Of a DNA stretch of 64,000 nucleotides, positions 47,701 to 60,379 are shown piece by piece (position 1 is the first letter of the stretch; each line of letters begins with the position of its first letter). Below the pieces are notes generated by a model. That model was not told the origin of the DNA, searched no databases, and saw nothing but the letters and a program-made list of their open reading frames with translations. Both the position numbers and the translations under genes were made by a program. The DNA lies in assembly GCF_036417845.1 (NCBI RefSeq), contig NC_089979.1, positions 1,541,424 to 1,605,423 of the forward strand, read 5' to 3'. This stretch comes from Apteryx mantelli (Eukaryota > Chordata > Aves > Apterygiformes > Apterygidae).

Positions 47701-50700
47701 ACCAAGGGCTGCTTGCTGTAACACTGACATGAAGCACTTTTTCCACCCAGAAATACTAAATACATGCCATGAGAAGAGGACAAGAGTATCATATTCAGTC
47801 TCTTCATCCTACATAGCATCATATCCTGCTCCACAGAGCGTAACTCAGTTTCCCCTCTTCAACGTAAACATTTAAGATGTTTCAATATTTTTCAATCAAT
47901 CAACTGCTTTACAGCACAATCAGCAAAATCAGCTCCGTTGAAAGATCTATTTATAACTGCACATACAAAAGCTGCAAAGCAAAACTTGGTGCATTCAAAA
48001 AGTGAGTTATGTGCAAAAGACGTCCCAGAACCTTTGTGTCCCTGAGCCAGCACAGACAGGATTTCCTTTAGCTGACCCTCCGCAGGGGAGCTGGAGTACA
48101 GAGTTGCCTTTGTACTCGGCCTTTCTGAGCAGCTCCAGGATCCAAGGCTTGACTGACATCCCAACAAAGGCACACAGAAATCTAACAATCCCCTTCTATG
48201 CTCCTGAACAGCACAGTTATTTTTGGCTTCCTTCAGACCCTCATCTTCTTTGTAGAGTCCTGAAAAACTGGGAGTACACTCCATGGACTCCCTGTTTGAC
48301 AGACTCTAGGATCTAAGCCAGCTTGACAGTCTGGATACATCTTAACTACATCCAAAGGCCGTCAGATAGTGTTGGCCCTGCACTGAAGGTGGACGCTATG
48401 TTTCTCAAACCTCTACCGGCTCTCCCTAAGGATGACACTAGTTTTTTTCCTCATTTTCTGAAGGTGACACATCCAGGAAGAGTTTAGAAGCGTCTTTTCC
48501 TGGACTGGCCACCTGGGACAAGATCACAACAAGCTGCACAGGCTGTAATTAATGGACAGCAGAGAGGACCTGTATACAACTCACTGAGCCATGCCTTCAA
48601 AGCCTTGATGAAAAAGTGAAATAATTGCAAGGTGGATAACCGGTGAACCAGGTCTGGTTAAACAGCATCACCTAGATACAGAAACTTACTGCAGTTTCAA
48701 GAGTGGCTCTATTCCCAGGATCTGCTGCATTATCAGATTGAGGAACTCCTCAGGATCTGGAAATTCAGAGAACAGCGCAAGTCACATCATACCAGGAACA
48801 TTCCCTTACCCCACTGCATCCAGAAGGCTAAAACTCTCAGATAAACCAGAGCCAGCATTTTGGAATCAGGAATCTTCTCTTTTACTCTAGGTAAGGTGGC
48901 GTTTGGAATAGAAGCTGAGGGTATTTGGTTAATGCATAAATCCTCAGGCGAGCATGAAAAAAGCGAACCAGCCCTCTGAAAAGAGACAGCAGAAGAGGAA
49001 ACGGCCTTCTCTTAGCTGCTTTTTCAAACTCTTGAAAACGGAATGACTTTTTTAGCTGTGTTTGGAAGGAGTCACATGCATGCAGAAAGATATTGCACTC
49101 TTCCAAGCTGAGCCAACACAACGACACTCTCAAACAGTGAGACACCTTAATGGACAGTTACTGTTAGCACCAAAAGCATTAACTCAAAGTGAAACAAGGA
49201 ACAGTTATGGAAGCTCAAGAAACAGAGCAGCAGCTAAACCACCCCTGGCTAAAATACATATACAATAGCACAAAACAAAAGTGCTGTTGAGTGACAAGAC
49301 ACCTGCTGTTTCTGGAAGAATCAATGCCACTTGTTTACTATCCAGGTACTCATAGCTTGTTGCGTGGTATGGGAATAATCCCTAATTTTTCCTTGTTCTA
49401 AACTTGTGGGGCCTTGCTACGCATGGACAGGAACATGGTGATTGCAACCAGGGGGAGGTGGGCTTCAGCTGTAGTATTTTCTGTCCTATTTTAACCAAAC
49501 TACAGTCTTCGAGGAACCTCAAATAACTTGCCAGAACTCAAGGAGAAATTTAGCTTAGCAAAACAATAAATCAAGCTGGATTCTGGCAAGGACATCAGGG
49601 ACAGACCTGTCAGGGCATAACTCAAAGTATAAATCAAACGTTAGGGAAATTTCCTTCGTTTCAATTCTGTTTACACAGTTCTTCCTCTCCTCTCCCAGCA
49701 GCAACTGCCACTAGGAGATATCTAGCAATTCCTATCTTTCCATGAGACTCCGGGGCAACCCTAAGTTACAAACTCTGTAGAGTTTTAAAAACTGAAAATA
49801 TTTTATATACACATTTTTACATGAATGTAAAATATATAAAACAGGCATTTTAATGCATGCGCATGGGAGAAGTGCAAAACGAAGTTGTCAGCCTGGCACC
49901 TGGATGAGGCAGTTCACACCCAAGCAATTCTGGGAAGTCTCCAGAGAGCGTATTACCTTTCTCAGCGGTGGTAAAGCTCGAACATTGGCCCTTCTCAGTT
50001 AGCTGCTCCCTAAGGTGCATCACACTCCTGGCCATGACGAAGCCGGTCCTAGAAACAAGAAGCAGCTGCAGATGATCTCTGTAGCGTATTTAAATCTCAG
50101 CATCACAAAACATCCCCTGGTTTGCATTCCAGCAACTAGTTCCAGGGCATCGTCCTCCAAGAAGGATGCTAACATCTTACGTACAAGCAGCTCTCAATGC
50201 CTCTCTCCCACACCTAGCGAGGGAAGATGAGGAAAGAACTTGGCATCTTTGATACAAAGTCCAGAGAATTTAGCTCTCATGCCATGGTCTGCTCTGTTAC
50301 AGTGCAACATTGCTTACTGCCTTTGCGTATAGTCAGCACTGTCTTTTAATGGATCGACTGTTCAGCAACCTTTGCTCTTTTTCTCTAGTGATGCCATTGC
50401 TTTATCAGCTCCAGGGCTTCCCCACAGAGGTGGTCTCAACCTCAGGAAACCCCTCTTTAGTCCTTTCACTGGGAACTGGAGCTCACAAGGCTTCCTTCTG
50501 ACTAGGGGAGACCAGACCTGGCTTGACAACCTAAACCCTGTGCAGGAATCAAACCAGAGACAATCTTCTTGCTGGGGCAGAGAGAATCGCCTCCCTGCAG
50601 TATTCCCAACTCAGCAGTGGGGGTCAGTGCTGGACCGGCCCTTCTCACACAGATGCCACAAGACCAACGAGCTGAAGGATCAATGTTCTGACTTTTGTAG

Positions 50701-53700
50701 GCGTTCCTGTGAAATAGGACTATTAACTTTTCACACGCACGCAGTAGGAGTCATGATAGCCTTATGGCAAGGGGAAGGGAACAACCGAAAGACAAATCTG
50801 AGAGGAAGACCTTTGGACGGGGCTGGCCCTCCAGGTCACCCTTTCTCTTAGTGACACACATCATCTGGCTGGTGGAAGGCAGAGCAGCAGAGAAGGTACG
50901 AAGACAGATGGACGACTTCCAGGATTCCCACATACTGTACTCACTTCCGGAGGGGATTAACAATCTCATCCCGCAGAATGTTTTGGACATTCCTGTCACA
51001 CAGGGGGAAGGGCTTGAAGAGCATCGAGTCCAGCACGGAGGTACAGGAGAAGAGGCTGTGAAGAGAGCATGCTGCGTAAGTCTGATGGGTTTGCAGCAGT
51101 AGTTAGAACCAAACTGCAGTGCCTGGTGACAGTTGCTGGCTTTTATTTTCAACAACCCAAGCGTGCAATTACAGAAATAAAAGTGACAGAGAGCCTCCAC
51201 AGCGAGATGATAAGCCATATCCGGTTTAATGAACACTTGTAGTAAGCAAGGAAGCAGCTTAGAGAATGAAATCTCATGCTTTGCAGCCAAAACTGCTCAT
51301 GGGGGGCACCACTGAGTCTTTTGCTCTCCAGTGTTGCATCCTGGCACACCCTGGGCAGTTTCTTTGAAATATGTTTCCAGTCATTACCTCCAGTGACAGG
51401 GTCAGCCTGGTCCAGTCCCAGACTATGATCTTTCACTACTCTGCGTGACAGATAACACGAGTACCTTAGGTACTCCCGAGGGTACTTTGAAGCCTGAGAA
51501 CCTACCAGATGATAAAGGAGATCAAAAAGCAGCAAGCAGTAAGGCTGCATCTCCACACAATTATATCCTGTTTTATCCTGGGTGAATTTCCAGCCGTGCT
51601 GGAGATACAGGGAAACATTGCACTTTAGGCTCTGCCCCAAATAAAAAGTTATTATTTGGCAGAAGGGCACTTCCCAAGCAGACTCTTACCTGAAGAGAGC
51701 TGCATCCATATAGCAGGAATTACAGTGGCCTTGAATCCCCTTCATCTGCCCACGCAGGACGCGCACTGCCGCCTCGTTCCTGAGGGGAGGAAAATTGACC
51801 AGAACCTGTGGAAGAACTTCCTGATCTCCTGCAACACAAGCAACAGAAGCAACTCCCTTTAGCTTCCCACCTCATCTGGGTCACCTCTGCCCTTCCCCAC
51901 TGCCTCGAAGGTCTGCTCTGCTCAAAGGTCGGCACAGCACTCTCCTGTGCTGCTCTTCCTGGGATAGGAGCACCTTGGGCTGAAGGCTTGTCTCTTTAGT
52001 CATTCATCTATTGGAAACAGGACAAAACCTAATCCTCTCTTCCTTATAAGAGTCGAGCCCCACCAATTTGCACTGCCTCTACCATCCTTTTATGCCAAGG
52101 ATAATGAAGAGAAAAAGAGCTACAAATGAGCTGATGCTGTGTTAGATGCAAGCTTGGGAGCTCTCTGCAGAAAGATCTGTGACGCAAGCCATGAACATCG
52201 AGCCTGAGGAAGCAGGCAGAAGCTGGCACAAAACATTACAGCTTGGACTAGTCCATCTGACCCTGCCGTGAATGAGAAGGGCTGAATGTCCTGTCTTACC
52301 CTGGTTCCAGAAAGGAACAGAAATGCACGGGATACAGCTGAAGCATCTCTGAGGACATGGAGGTGCTGTGCTGTTATATCGGGAGCGGTTGCTGCGTCCT
52401 TAAGGTCTGAAACCTCTGAGCACTCCAGAGACCTTAAGGACACAGCAGCCTTCATAACCCCCTGAATGGCAGGGCCAGAACATGAGCCCAGTAACGAGGG
52501 GACAAACAGGCAACTTTGCTTTAATAGCCGGTCCGTACTTGGCTCTCGAACACTGCAAATTACAACTGACGGCATCGCCGTGGAGCAGGCAGGCGTCAAT
52601 GCAATTTCACAGGAGGAGAAAATTCAGCAGAGAATTTAAGGAACTAAGTTAGTCCACGGCCACAGTGAGACAGCTCCTAGTGTCAAAAAGAGCAGCTGAG
52701 TCTCCAGCCCGCTTCCCTTGCTGTCCCTGCTGGAAAGCAGACAGGGCGAGGAGAACCCCAGCTGCATTCTCATCCTCTGGCCCGTCATCTTTTTAACCAC
52801 TAAGCTTTCTCGAATTGGATCTTTCTGGTTTCTTCTGCATTTTCCCTTTGCACTCCAGTCCCCTGTCTTCAGCATGTCCTTAAATTACCTTTCCTTCTCC
52901 CTGCTCCCATTTCTGGGGAGTACCTAAAAGAGTCTTGATGTCTCATTTACAGTTTCTAAACAGCTAGTTCACATGGTCTGCTGAACTCTAGAGGTATTTC
53001 TTGCTGTTCAAATGAAAATATTGGCCTGTCCTTCTCTGTACCTTCTCGTGAATGTCTTGTCATCATATCAAGCTCTATGTTAAAATGAATTTAATCCTCT
53101 CTCCCTTTCCCAGCTCCCCCTTATTTCTCAGTCACCAGGTACAACACCGTTATCACCTGACATCCTGGCCACGGGCCTGAGTCACCCCTTCCAATTCTCC
53201 AGAGCCACGTGTACAATTTACATTGGCGTAACATTTAAGATAGGGCAGCTAGGCTAGGCCCTATAGCTAAAACACTTGTCCACGGTCAGGTCTCATTTAT
53301 ACAAGACCTTTCCTTCTGCCCAGAAAACCACAGGCAGAGGAACCCTGCCTCGCTTGCAGCATTCACCAGGCCTTGCAAAGACTGTTGCTCTAGACCACCG
53401 TGTCGCGTCGCCTTCCTACATTTCCTGCCAGCTTCCCCTTCTCCAACACACGCATGCCACGGCGTCCTCACTTTTAGAGCCATTCACAGCACGTTGCCTT
53501 GTATTCGCTGCCTAGCCCCCGTAAGTCTAGCCTGTGTTATCCCTGTATTTGATTACTTACTGTCCCTCGCACGTGTGGGGGTATTCCCTATAAATACTAC
53601 CATGGCAACCTCACTGTCCTTAAAATTGACATCTCTTGCAACACCCAAGGAAAACGATGAATATCAAGCAACTGATACATCAACAGTACTGTCTTAGAGT

Positions 53701-56700
53701 TTCCTCATACCAACATCTCTGTGTCTGTATCCCCATTCTATGGGCTTATTCTCAAGCTGGAAGATTTTGGGGACTAGGGCTATCTTTTTGTTCCATGTAC
53801 ATAAAGCAATTACTGCACCAGAGTGTTTGCAGCTGATTGGCACTCTTAAGCGTCATAACAAGAGAGCAATACAACTTTGCCAGCGAGTTCTGATGTGCGA
53901 TGGAAACCGTAAAGAAATATTCAGTTTCTCTGCACAAGGATGCAGATCAGGCCTACATACAGTCCTCTCTGAGGCTGAAAGGGGATTTTGGACTCTCTGG
54001 ATAATAATTTGACGCATACTGCTCTCAGCACATGGACTAACAGAGACTGCGCACAAGGATTCTCTGTAGCATGCTTTGTCCTCGCATGATACTGTGTCCC
54101 CTCTCCCCAGAGAACTTACTATAATCCATAAGATTCAGGTCACTGTTGCGTGAAGACTGGAAGCGAACATCCGGCTGGCACGACTGCAGCTTCACGAAAA
54201 GGCCACGCTTTGGAGCACAGTGGAAATAGTATTTGCCCAGCCATTCCCCAGCTGTGACCCCCTTGTCTTCATCCTGGGAAGAGAGCACTGATGAACGACA
54301 TGAGAGCAGGCACTGTACGAATGAGGTGCGATTCCCCCTATGGCTATTTTGCGTCTTGAGAGCTACGTACGTTTGGTCTTGTTTTGCTAGCTACTTTCAT
54401 TTATTCTGGTTCTGTTTTAAATCTAGCAATGCCGTTTGCAGGACTTATGATTATTCGGTCCCACGTTCCAATAACATCACTCAAGGTTCTTGAAGGCCTT
54501 TGTCAGAACAGCAAATAAAGCCTCATAATCACTCTGCAGGCAATAAAGTGTCCTCAGTGATAACTGGGGTAACAAGGCAGAATGAGACTTGGCTGGTTTC
54601 ATACAGCACATCAGTAGAAGACCTATATATAACACTTGGGCGTCTTGAACCCCAGTTCCATGCCCTAGGCAATAAACTCGCCATCAGGTGTGCCTGTCCT
54701 CACAGTTCAACCTCTGACACGTCAGTGGCCCAACTCTGGTCAGGCTGAGATATATGTGGTCACAAACTGAACGTCTTCAGAGAAAGGACAAAAGCAACCA
54801 AGACCTGCCGGTTCTGATTTTCAGTCTCGCAGCAAGAAGTATTTTTGCTCCTTACCAGTTCAACTCCTGCCATTTTGTGCCTAATTTGGGGCAGGTATCC
54901 CAACCAGCGGATGATTCCTGAAACCTGATTTCCTTTGTCCAAGGTGATCTGGACCATGGAGTTCACCTCCAGGGATGAATTCCCACTCTCACAATCCTCA
55001 CCGCTCTCGCTTATCTCTCGTTTCGACTGTTTTGGGTGTCCCAAGCCCATGTCAGGCTCATACGGTAAAAATAAACCTAGTGGGCAAACACAGAATGTCA
55101 AGAGAGGTAGGAAGTCAACATCTAATGACAGACACGTCTGGGTCTCACCGCTGTCTTACCAATACCGGTTCTATTTTGAAATTCTAGAGCAAAGGGAAGC
55201 AGGAGGCTGAGCACGGGAGACATGAGGTGTGATTCACAGCACAAGTTTCAGCGATGTGGCCAAGCTGGTCTAACAGCTTGCTGATGCTGAAAGAGGATGA
55301 TCCCACTCCTCATTTTCCGCGTTCAAGACTGCCCAGTCCGACCTTGCTCTGGAGCTTAATCCAGCCCTTTGCAGAGCCATTTCAGGCTACTGAAATGGTG
55401 GTGGTGGTGAGTCCACGCTATTTTTCTGCCTTTACTCAGACGAATCAGCTCAGTGAAGAGTCTGATGACTGCTCCCCTTGGGCTGGCCCTGACAGAAACA
55501 CAGCGTCTTTTGGTGGCGAGAGACAGAGTCCACCAATTTGTTAGTTTACCTAATGACTCACATCATCACTGCTGTCATCCGTGCCTTTCCGAGTCTGTCT
55601 GGCATCAGGATGAGGCTACTGCTCCACTTTCTACGACTAAATTAAAGACTCTTTAACCAGTGATATTTTCTTCCCTAGAAAATACTTATGCACAACAATC
55701 AGACTCTCTGTTTTTTCCGAAATATTGGGAGACTCGGAGCTCTAGTTGCCTAATGCAAAGAATTCTGTCCAGAACTTGACACATTTTTATTAAACTTTTC
55801 TGCCTCCTGATCCTGAGCTAGTCAGGACTAGCTGATGCTTCTGTTGCATTTTCAGCTCATCGGGTGCCCTGCAGAGAAGAAATAAGTGCCTAAATCCGCA
55901 GGAAGGTACACAGGGCAGACACATCTCATGATAACCTACTTTGAGAGAGCAAGCTTTCCTTCACAACAGAGTCCATAGGGATTTCTCTGAAAATGTCAGT
56001 TGTTCCTTCTTCTTCCTGATAGGAAAGAAGATTGTATCAGCTAAAAGGTCTATCAGACACAGGGCGCTCCTGGAACATGAACCTGTTTTAAAAATGGGCC
56101 TGAAAAGTTTGCAGGTAACCCCACGTCCCTTTTGGGTGTTCCTTCCGCTGCTTTTTAAGGCCTCACCACAACATAGGTACAAAACCAACAAACAAACAAA
56201 ACAAACGAGAAAAGAAGGCAAGGCAAGGCTGCTCTTACCGGACAAACTTTAACGAACCACTGGCTTCCCTCCCTGTAAACCGCCATTGCTATTCCCTTTG
56301 TGAGGGCCTCGTCCACGTAGAAACTAACTGCATCTCCCACTTTCACGGGAACCACCTCCTCCGCGTCTGGCTTTGGCTTCTGTTTTGCATAGTCGTTGTC
56401 AGGCACAGGAGTAAACTGGACTCTGTTAAATGGCAGGAAGACCCCACAGTTCCGCTTACACTTGAAATACTCAGTGCCGTGGTAAGATCCATCGCTGCGC
56501 CCTCTGCTTTCACCTTCACCCTGAAAACATGCCAGAAAGGCACATTACATCCCGAGCCACAGGCAGGTCAGTGGAAAGACACCTAACCGGGAGTGTGGCA
56601 ACCTAATCTTATTCAAGAGGTGGATTTCTGCAAAACCCAGTGAAAACAACGGGAGCTAGATGCCGGGGAGAAGAGCAATCCTTGCTTTCCCACTGCAAAG

Positions 56701-57364
56701 TGAGTCACAGGGGACTAAATTTTCTGTTGAGTTATGCAAGGCAAGAGAAGGCGCTGTTAGAAGGGAGGAGCAGTTGCACGGCCCAGATGAGGCCCACACA
56801 GCACAAGGGCTATACAATCGGGGCAGGAATCGCACCCTCCTAAGCTACGGCATGGGATCTACACAAAAACAAAGGGGGCAAAACATCTTTCTTCCTTGGC
56901 CACTTTACCTGTAACTCCACCCCAAAGAAGAACGGAGAAAGCACAGACGAAGTATTTTTATGAATGCTCCCAATGTAGCGGATGACCCCAGGGAATTGTT
57001 GCCGGTCAACCTCCACCATCACTTTTTGGCCCAGCGTAGCCTTCAGAGCCGCTTCAAGGCTCAGCCTCTCCAGGAAGTAGTTCAAACGTTCGTTGTGGCT
57101 GCTGACGGCCAGGAGGAAGACGGCTGTCTCCTCGTGCACGGGTTCAAGGATTTCTATGTTTATTGTGACGGTGGAGCTGTCATCCAACATGACGACTTTG
57201 AGGAAACAAGCAGGGGGCCTGTCATCGGGGAAGTTGCGCAGGTAACTTCTCTCACTGCAGAAGCACATGTTCCCAGCTTGAAAGTACTTGCTGCCGTAGG
57301 TACAGTCATCCGTCAGGATGTAATAGCAATATCCATCCCCTACTGAAGGCAGGACGCCGGTCAT
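44790..57364 (-). CDS. CYLD-like K63/M1-linkage deubiquitinase (CYLD paralogue)
   Basis: Exons (minus): 57364-56909, 56520-56239, 56015-55940, 55076-54856, 54273-54120, 51828-51690, 51055-50945, 50048-49957, 48756-48690, 47596-47464, 47141-47033, 46840-46722, 45752-45533, 44971-44790, giving 786 aa (human CYLD 956). Phases close throughout. Start [15 protein letters not shown] has A at -3; a 5' UTR stretch follows the acceptor at 57402-57403. Domains: N-terminal region; CAP-Gly (about 125-200, FFFGVEL...YHGTEYFKC); a shortened second CAP-Gly-like part; CAP-Gly 3 (about 309-386); USP core with Cys435 ([10 protein letters not shown]), His702 (ETSHYVSF) and Asp720 (FFDSMADR); B-box zinc ligands C618, C621, C629, C632, C647, C650 and His near 655-663. 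It ends in MALYK, close to human MSLYK. By family it should trim Lys63/linear ubiquitin chains in NF-kB signalling; substrates are inferred. CR1 copies sit in two introns. Confidence 0.93.
45903..46410 (+). mobile_element. CR1 LINE 3' fragment, plus-strand orientation
   Basis: It starts abruptly in the ORF2 C-terminal region ([47 protein letters not shown], then [20 protein letters not shown] in another frame) and ends with the 3' UTR signature and tandem ATTCTGTGATTCTGTGA octamers at 46394-46410. It is 5'-truncated and inactive. It lies in a CYLD-like intron, opposite in orientation to that gene, and over its length is closely similar to the inverted copy at 21738-22615. Confidence 0.95.
51829..54119 (-). 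other. CYLD-like intron with a small inverted repeat
   Basis: 2.3-kb intron upstream of the catalytic-cysteine exon. It contains the hairpin at 52391-52448 and otherwise only short chance open frames; no transposon was recognised. Confidence 0.5.
52391..52448. repeat. Short inverted repeat (hairpin)
   Basis: GTCCTTAAGGTCT at 52396-52408 is matched exactly by its reverse complement at 52429-52441. The pairing extends imperfectly into GCTGC/GCAGC flanks, with a loop of about 20 bases. Each arm itself contains the palindrome CCTTAAGG. Stem length is marginal for a structured RNA. Confidence 0.7.
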
Positions 57365-57460
57365 CTTCTTTCCCTGGCTTGTGAGAAATGGCAGAGTCAC
57401 ACTAGGGCAAGAAAAATTTTACATGTGACATGTTTATAACAGTGCCGATACTCACGTTAT

Positions 57461-57975
57461 CACAGGATCTCAGAATAACACAGGTAGGAAGAGGCCTCTG
57501 GAGGTCTCCAGCCTGCTCAAAGCAGGTCGCTCGAGGCCTCATCCGGTTGAGTTTTGAGTATCTCAGAGGATACAAATCCCACAGCCTCTCTGCTACCCTG
57601 TTCCAGTGTCTGACCACTCTCGTGGTGGAAAAGAAACATTCCTTGTACTAACCAGAATCTCCAATATTCCAATCCAATATTCCAGCTTGTCCCTGATGTC
57701 TTTCATCCTCTTACTGTGCACCTCTGAGAAGAGTCTGACTCTGTCTCCTCTAACAGACCCTCCCATTAGGTAGCCCCAAAGAGCAGCAAGATCCGTTTTT
57801 ACCTACTCTTCTCCTGGCTGAACAAACCCATTGCTTTCAGCATCTCCTCATACATCCCGTGCTCCAGCCCCTGACCATCCTGGTGGCCTCCGCTGTACTC
57901 ACTCCGTCACAGTCTCTTTTGTACAGGGAAGCCCCAAAATGGACACAGCGTCCAGATGAGTCTGTAGTGCCACAT
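57461..57975 (-). mobile_element. Old diverged CR1 LINE 3' fragment, minus-strand orientation
   Basis: It begins with a degenerate reversed CR1 tail (CACAGGATCTCAGAATAACA) and continues with recognisable but much-changed CR1 3' sequence. Diagnostic pieces are CTGGAGGTCTCCAGCCTGCTCAAAGC-like and TTCCAGTGTCTGACCACTCT followed by a GTGGAAAAGAA stretch, and near the far end the GGCTGAACAAACCCA and CTTTTGTACAGGGAAGCCC phrases. It is far more diverged than the other two copies, so it is an older insertion. It lies in the first intron of the CYLD-like gene. Confidence 0.85.
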
Positions 57976-60370
57976 GCAGGGACAGAGCCACTTCCCACAA
58001 TCAGCTGGCTGCACCCGTATGCAGTTGGCCTCCTTTGCTTGCAGAGGCAAGGCTTATTTTTCAGATCTTCATGACACAGCTTTTTCTGTCCCCCTACGTA
58101 GCAAAAACCTCGCTTTCAGGCTCTGTCTTAGATTTAAAACCCTGTTTGCCAGATCTTGCTCCTCCATCACACCAACCATGAGCCACTGTTCACTCTCTTG
58201 ATATCCCTCCCGGTTTATCACTTCTATAGTTCCTTGCTGGGTGCCTAAGTTTGCATCCTGGTTAATCCATAGCATCAGCCTTCGCCATCCACATGCTACA
58301 TCTCCAAAAAAGGTACCAAGGAGGTAACCCTGATGAAGAGCAGCAAAGCTACATCATCTTCCTTCCAACCTGAGACTCTCCCTTGTTGTGCTGCTTTCTA
58401 AGAAAGCTCAACTTAATGGTTAAACCGCTGATTTTGATCTGCCGCATATAAAGACAACCAGCGTTTACATTTTCGTGTCATTTACCCCTCCCCATTTCCT
58501 TGCTGACTGATGCCTCTCGCAGACAGGGCCCACGCTTCTTTCCTGTTACAACATAAAAAGAGATGAACACAGAAATTGCTACCTTCTCCAGGTGGATATG
58601 ACTGGTTGGCCAAACCTGCAAGGTGCCAATATAAAGAACATAAGAGACATGCCGGTTTCCAGGCCAGGAACGAGGCAGCCAGACGTCAAGGAAGGGCAAT
58701 TAAGAAGATAGACGTCTCCACTACTGGCTACCTGGTAGAAGCTTTTAAAAACTTTAAAGTGGAGAGAGGAAGAATTGGGCAGATGAATTAGGGGAAGTAG
58801 AAACACACTCGGGGCATTGTGGCAGGAAGCAGGAATGTAGCCGTTTTTAAGAGCAATAAATGGGGGGGTTGGGAGGAAAACGTAGGCAGAGCTGGAGCAG
58901 AAAGGCTACACAAAGCTCAGTATATAGGAGGGCAGAATTACTGGGGACTTCACTGGAGATTAAATGTCACATAGAAAAATCACCTAATGCCCGTTCAGAC
59001 CCTGGATCTTTCCTTCTGCATTTAGGCCCCGGCCCATCAGCGGCAGCTTCCTCACGAGCTGTTTCCCATCCACGCTTATTTTCCTAACCGCAGCAGTCAG
59101 TGAGACGGCTCGGATTGCTCATCTAGATGCTACTGCACCGGCTTTTGGGCAACGCTCCTGTGCTGCTGCTGCTGAAGGCCAGGCCTCAAGAGAGATGATC
59201 CCTGTGGTTTGCAAACCGTGGGTCTGCATCTGCTTGAGTCTACCAGGGTACCTAATTTCACGTCAAGAGCAGACGGGCGTTATTCGTATAACCAGAGAGC
59301 CGACAACCAGACGCACGGCACCGAGGCAGGGCCCTGCCACACGCCGGCGAGACCGTGAAAACCACACTCGCGCTCTTCCCTGTTTCTGCTGAGGGACTGA
59401 TGCAAACAGAGTGCCAAATCTGCAGGTAACCCAGCGTGAATCATCCGGGAGCATCCCAAAGCCATCTGGCGCTACGCAGGACGAGAGACGAGCGGCGACA
59501 GCGCAAGCCCCCCTCACTTGCAGTTGGGAGGCCATAGCAGACTGGTAAAGAGAAAGAAATCATGTGGTACGCGGGCAGTTCCCTTATTTCATCCGAGCAC
59601 AGCTCACGCTGACGTTTTATATCTCAGCTCAGGGAACAAACACTTAAGTTTTTGTGACTCTGACGAACCGAATTAAAGAGTAGTTTCATGCGGCTTCATG
59701 CACCAAATCCCCCTTACTAAATACTCCATTTTCGGGACCTCCGTTTTATTTTAGTTTTTTCTAAGTTCTCTCTTCACAGGGAAGACAATAAATCTCACTG
59801 CATGTTAAATGCTGCCAAGTGCAAAGGGGAAGACGATAACAGAACATTTCCCTAATCTCTTTAATGACAGTGTACTTGCAATTCACTCCCAGGGTAATTG
59901 AAATAAATGTGCATTTAGACTGACGTGTGACATTTAGACTTGCGGCCTTTTAAGCAGCGCTGAAAAAAGCAGCAGCTTCCTATGTGAGTGGGAACCTAGA
60001 AGGCCCCAAATTAATTAAAACTGAACTAATTTTAAAGCATGAATTGGGAAGAGGACGGGGCTGTCACACAAAGGGGATCCCAGAGGGGATGAAGAAGCCT
60101 CGGACGAAGGGGAGCTGAAGAGGGGACGGGGAGGGCAGGGACATCACGGAGGGGAGAGGACGCGCCGTGTCCATGCGGAGGGGACAGGCGCAGGGTGTCA
60201 CCTGTGGGAGGTGTCACCTGGGGTGTCGCGGGGCTGGCAGGGGAAAGAAAGGGTGTCACGCTGAGACGGGGTGGCACATTGTGCTGTGGCAGGCGCTGGT
60301 GGGGGGGGCAGGCAGGGCTCCAGTGGGGAGTCCAGGTGATATCAGGGGTGTCCCAGGGCTCTGGGTGGTA
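57976..60370 (-). other. Rest of CYLD-like intron 1
   Basis: Non-coding between the old CR1 and the 41-bp minisatellite. Short open frames at 58576-58791 (plus) and 59263-59535 (minus) do not resemble known proteins. A/T-rich around 59580-60040, then increasingly GC-rich. Confidence 0.5.
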
Positions 60371-60379
60371 CCAGCAATG

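Noticed and set aside
58576-58791. 71-codon plus-strand open frame in CYLD-like intron 1
   Set aside because: Short, without known similarity, no splice or promoter context; treated as chance.
59501-59535. ATG followed by a donor (MASQLQ then GTGAGG) as an alternative first coding exon of the CYLD-like gene
   Set aside because: Its phase does not match the acceptor at 57402-57403; joining them would put the CYLD-like exon in the wrong frame.
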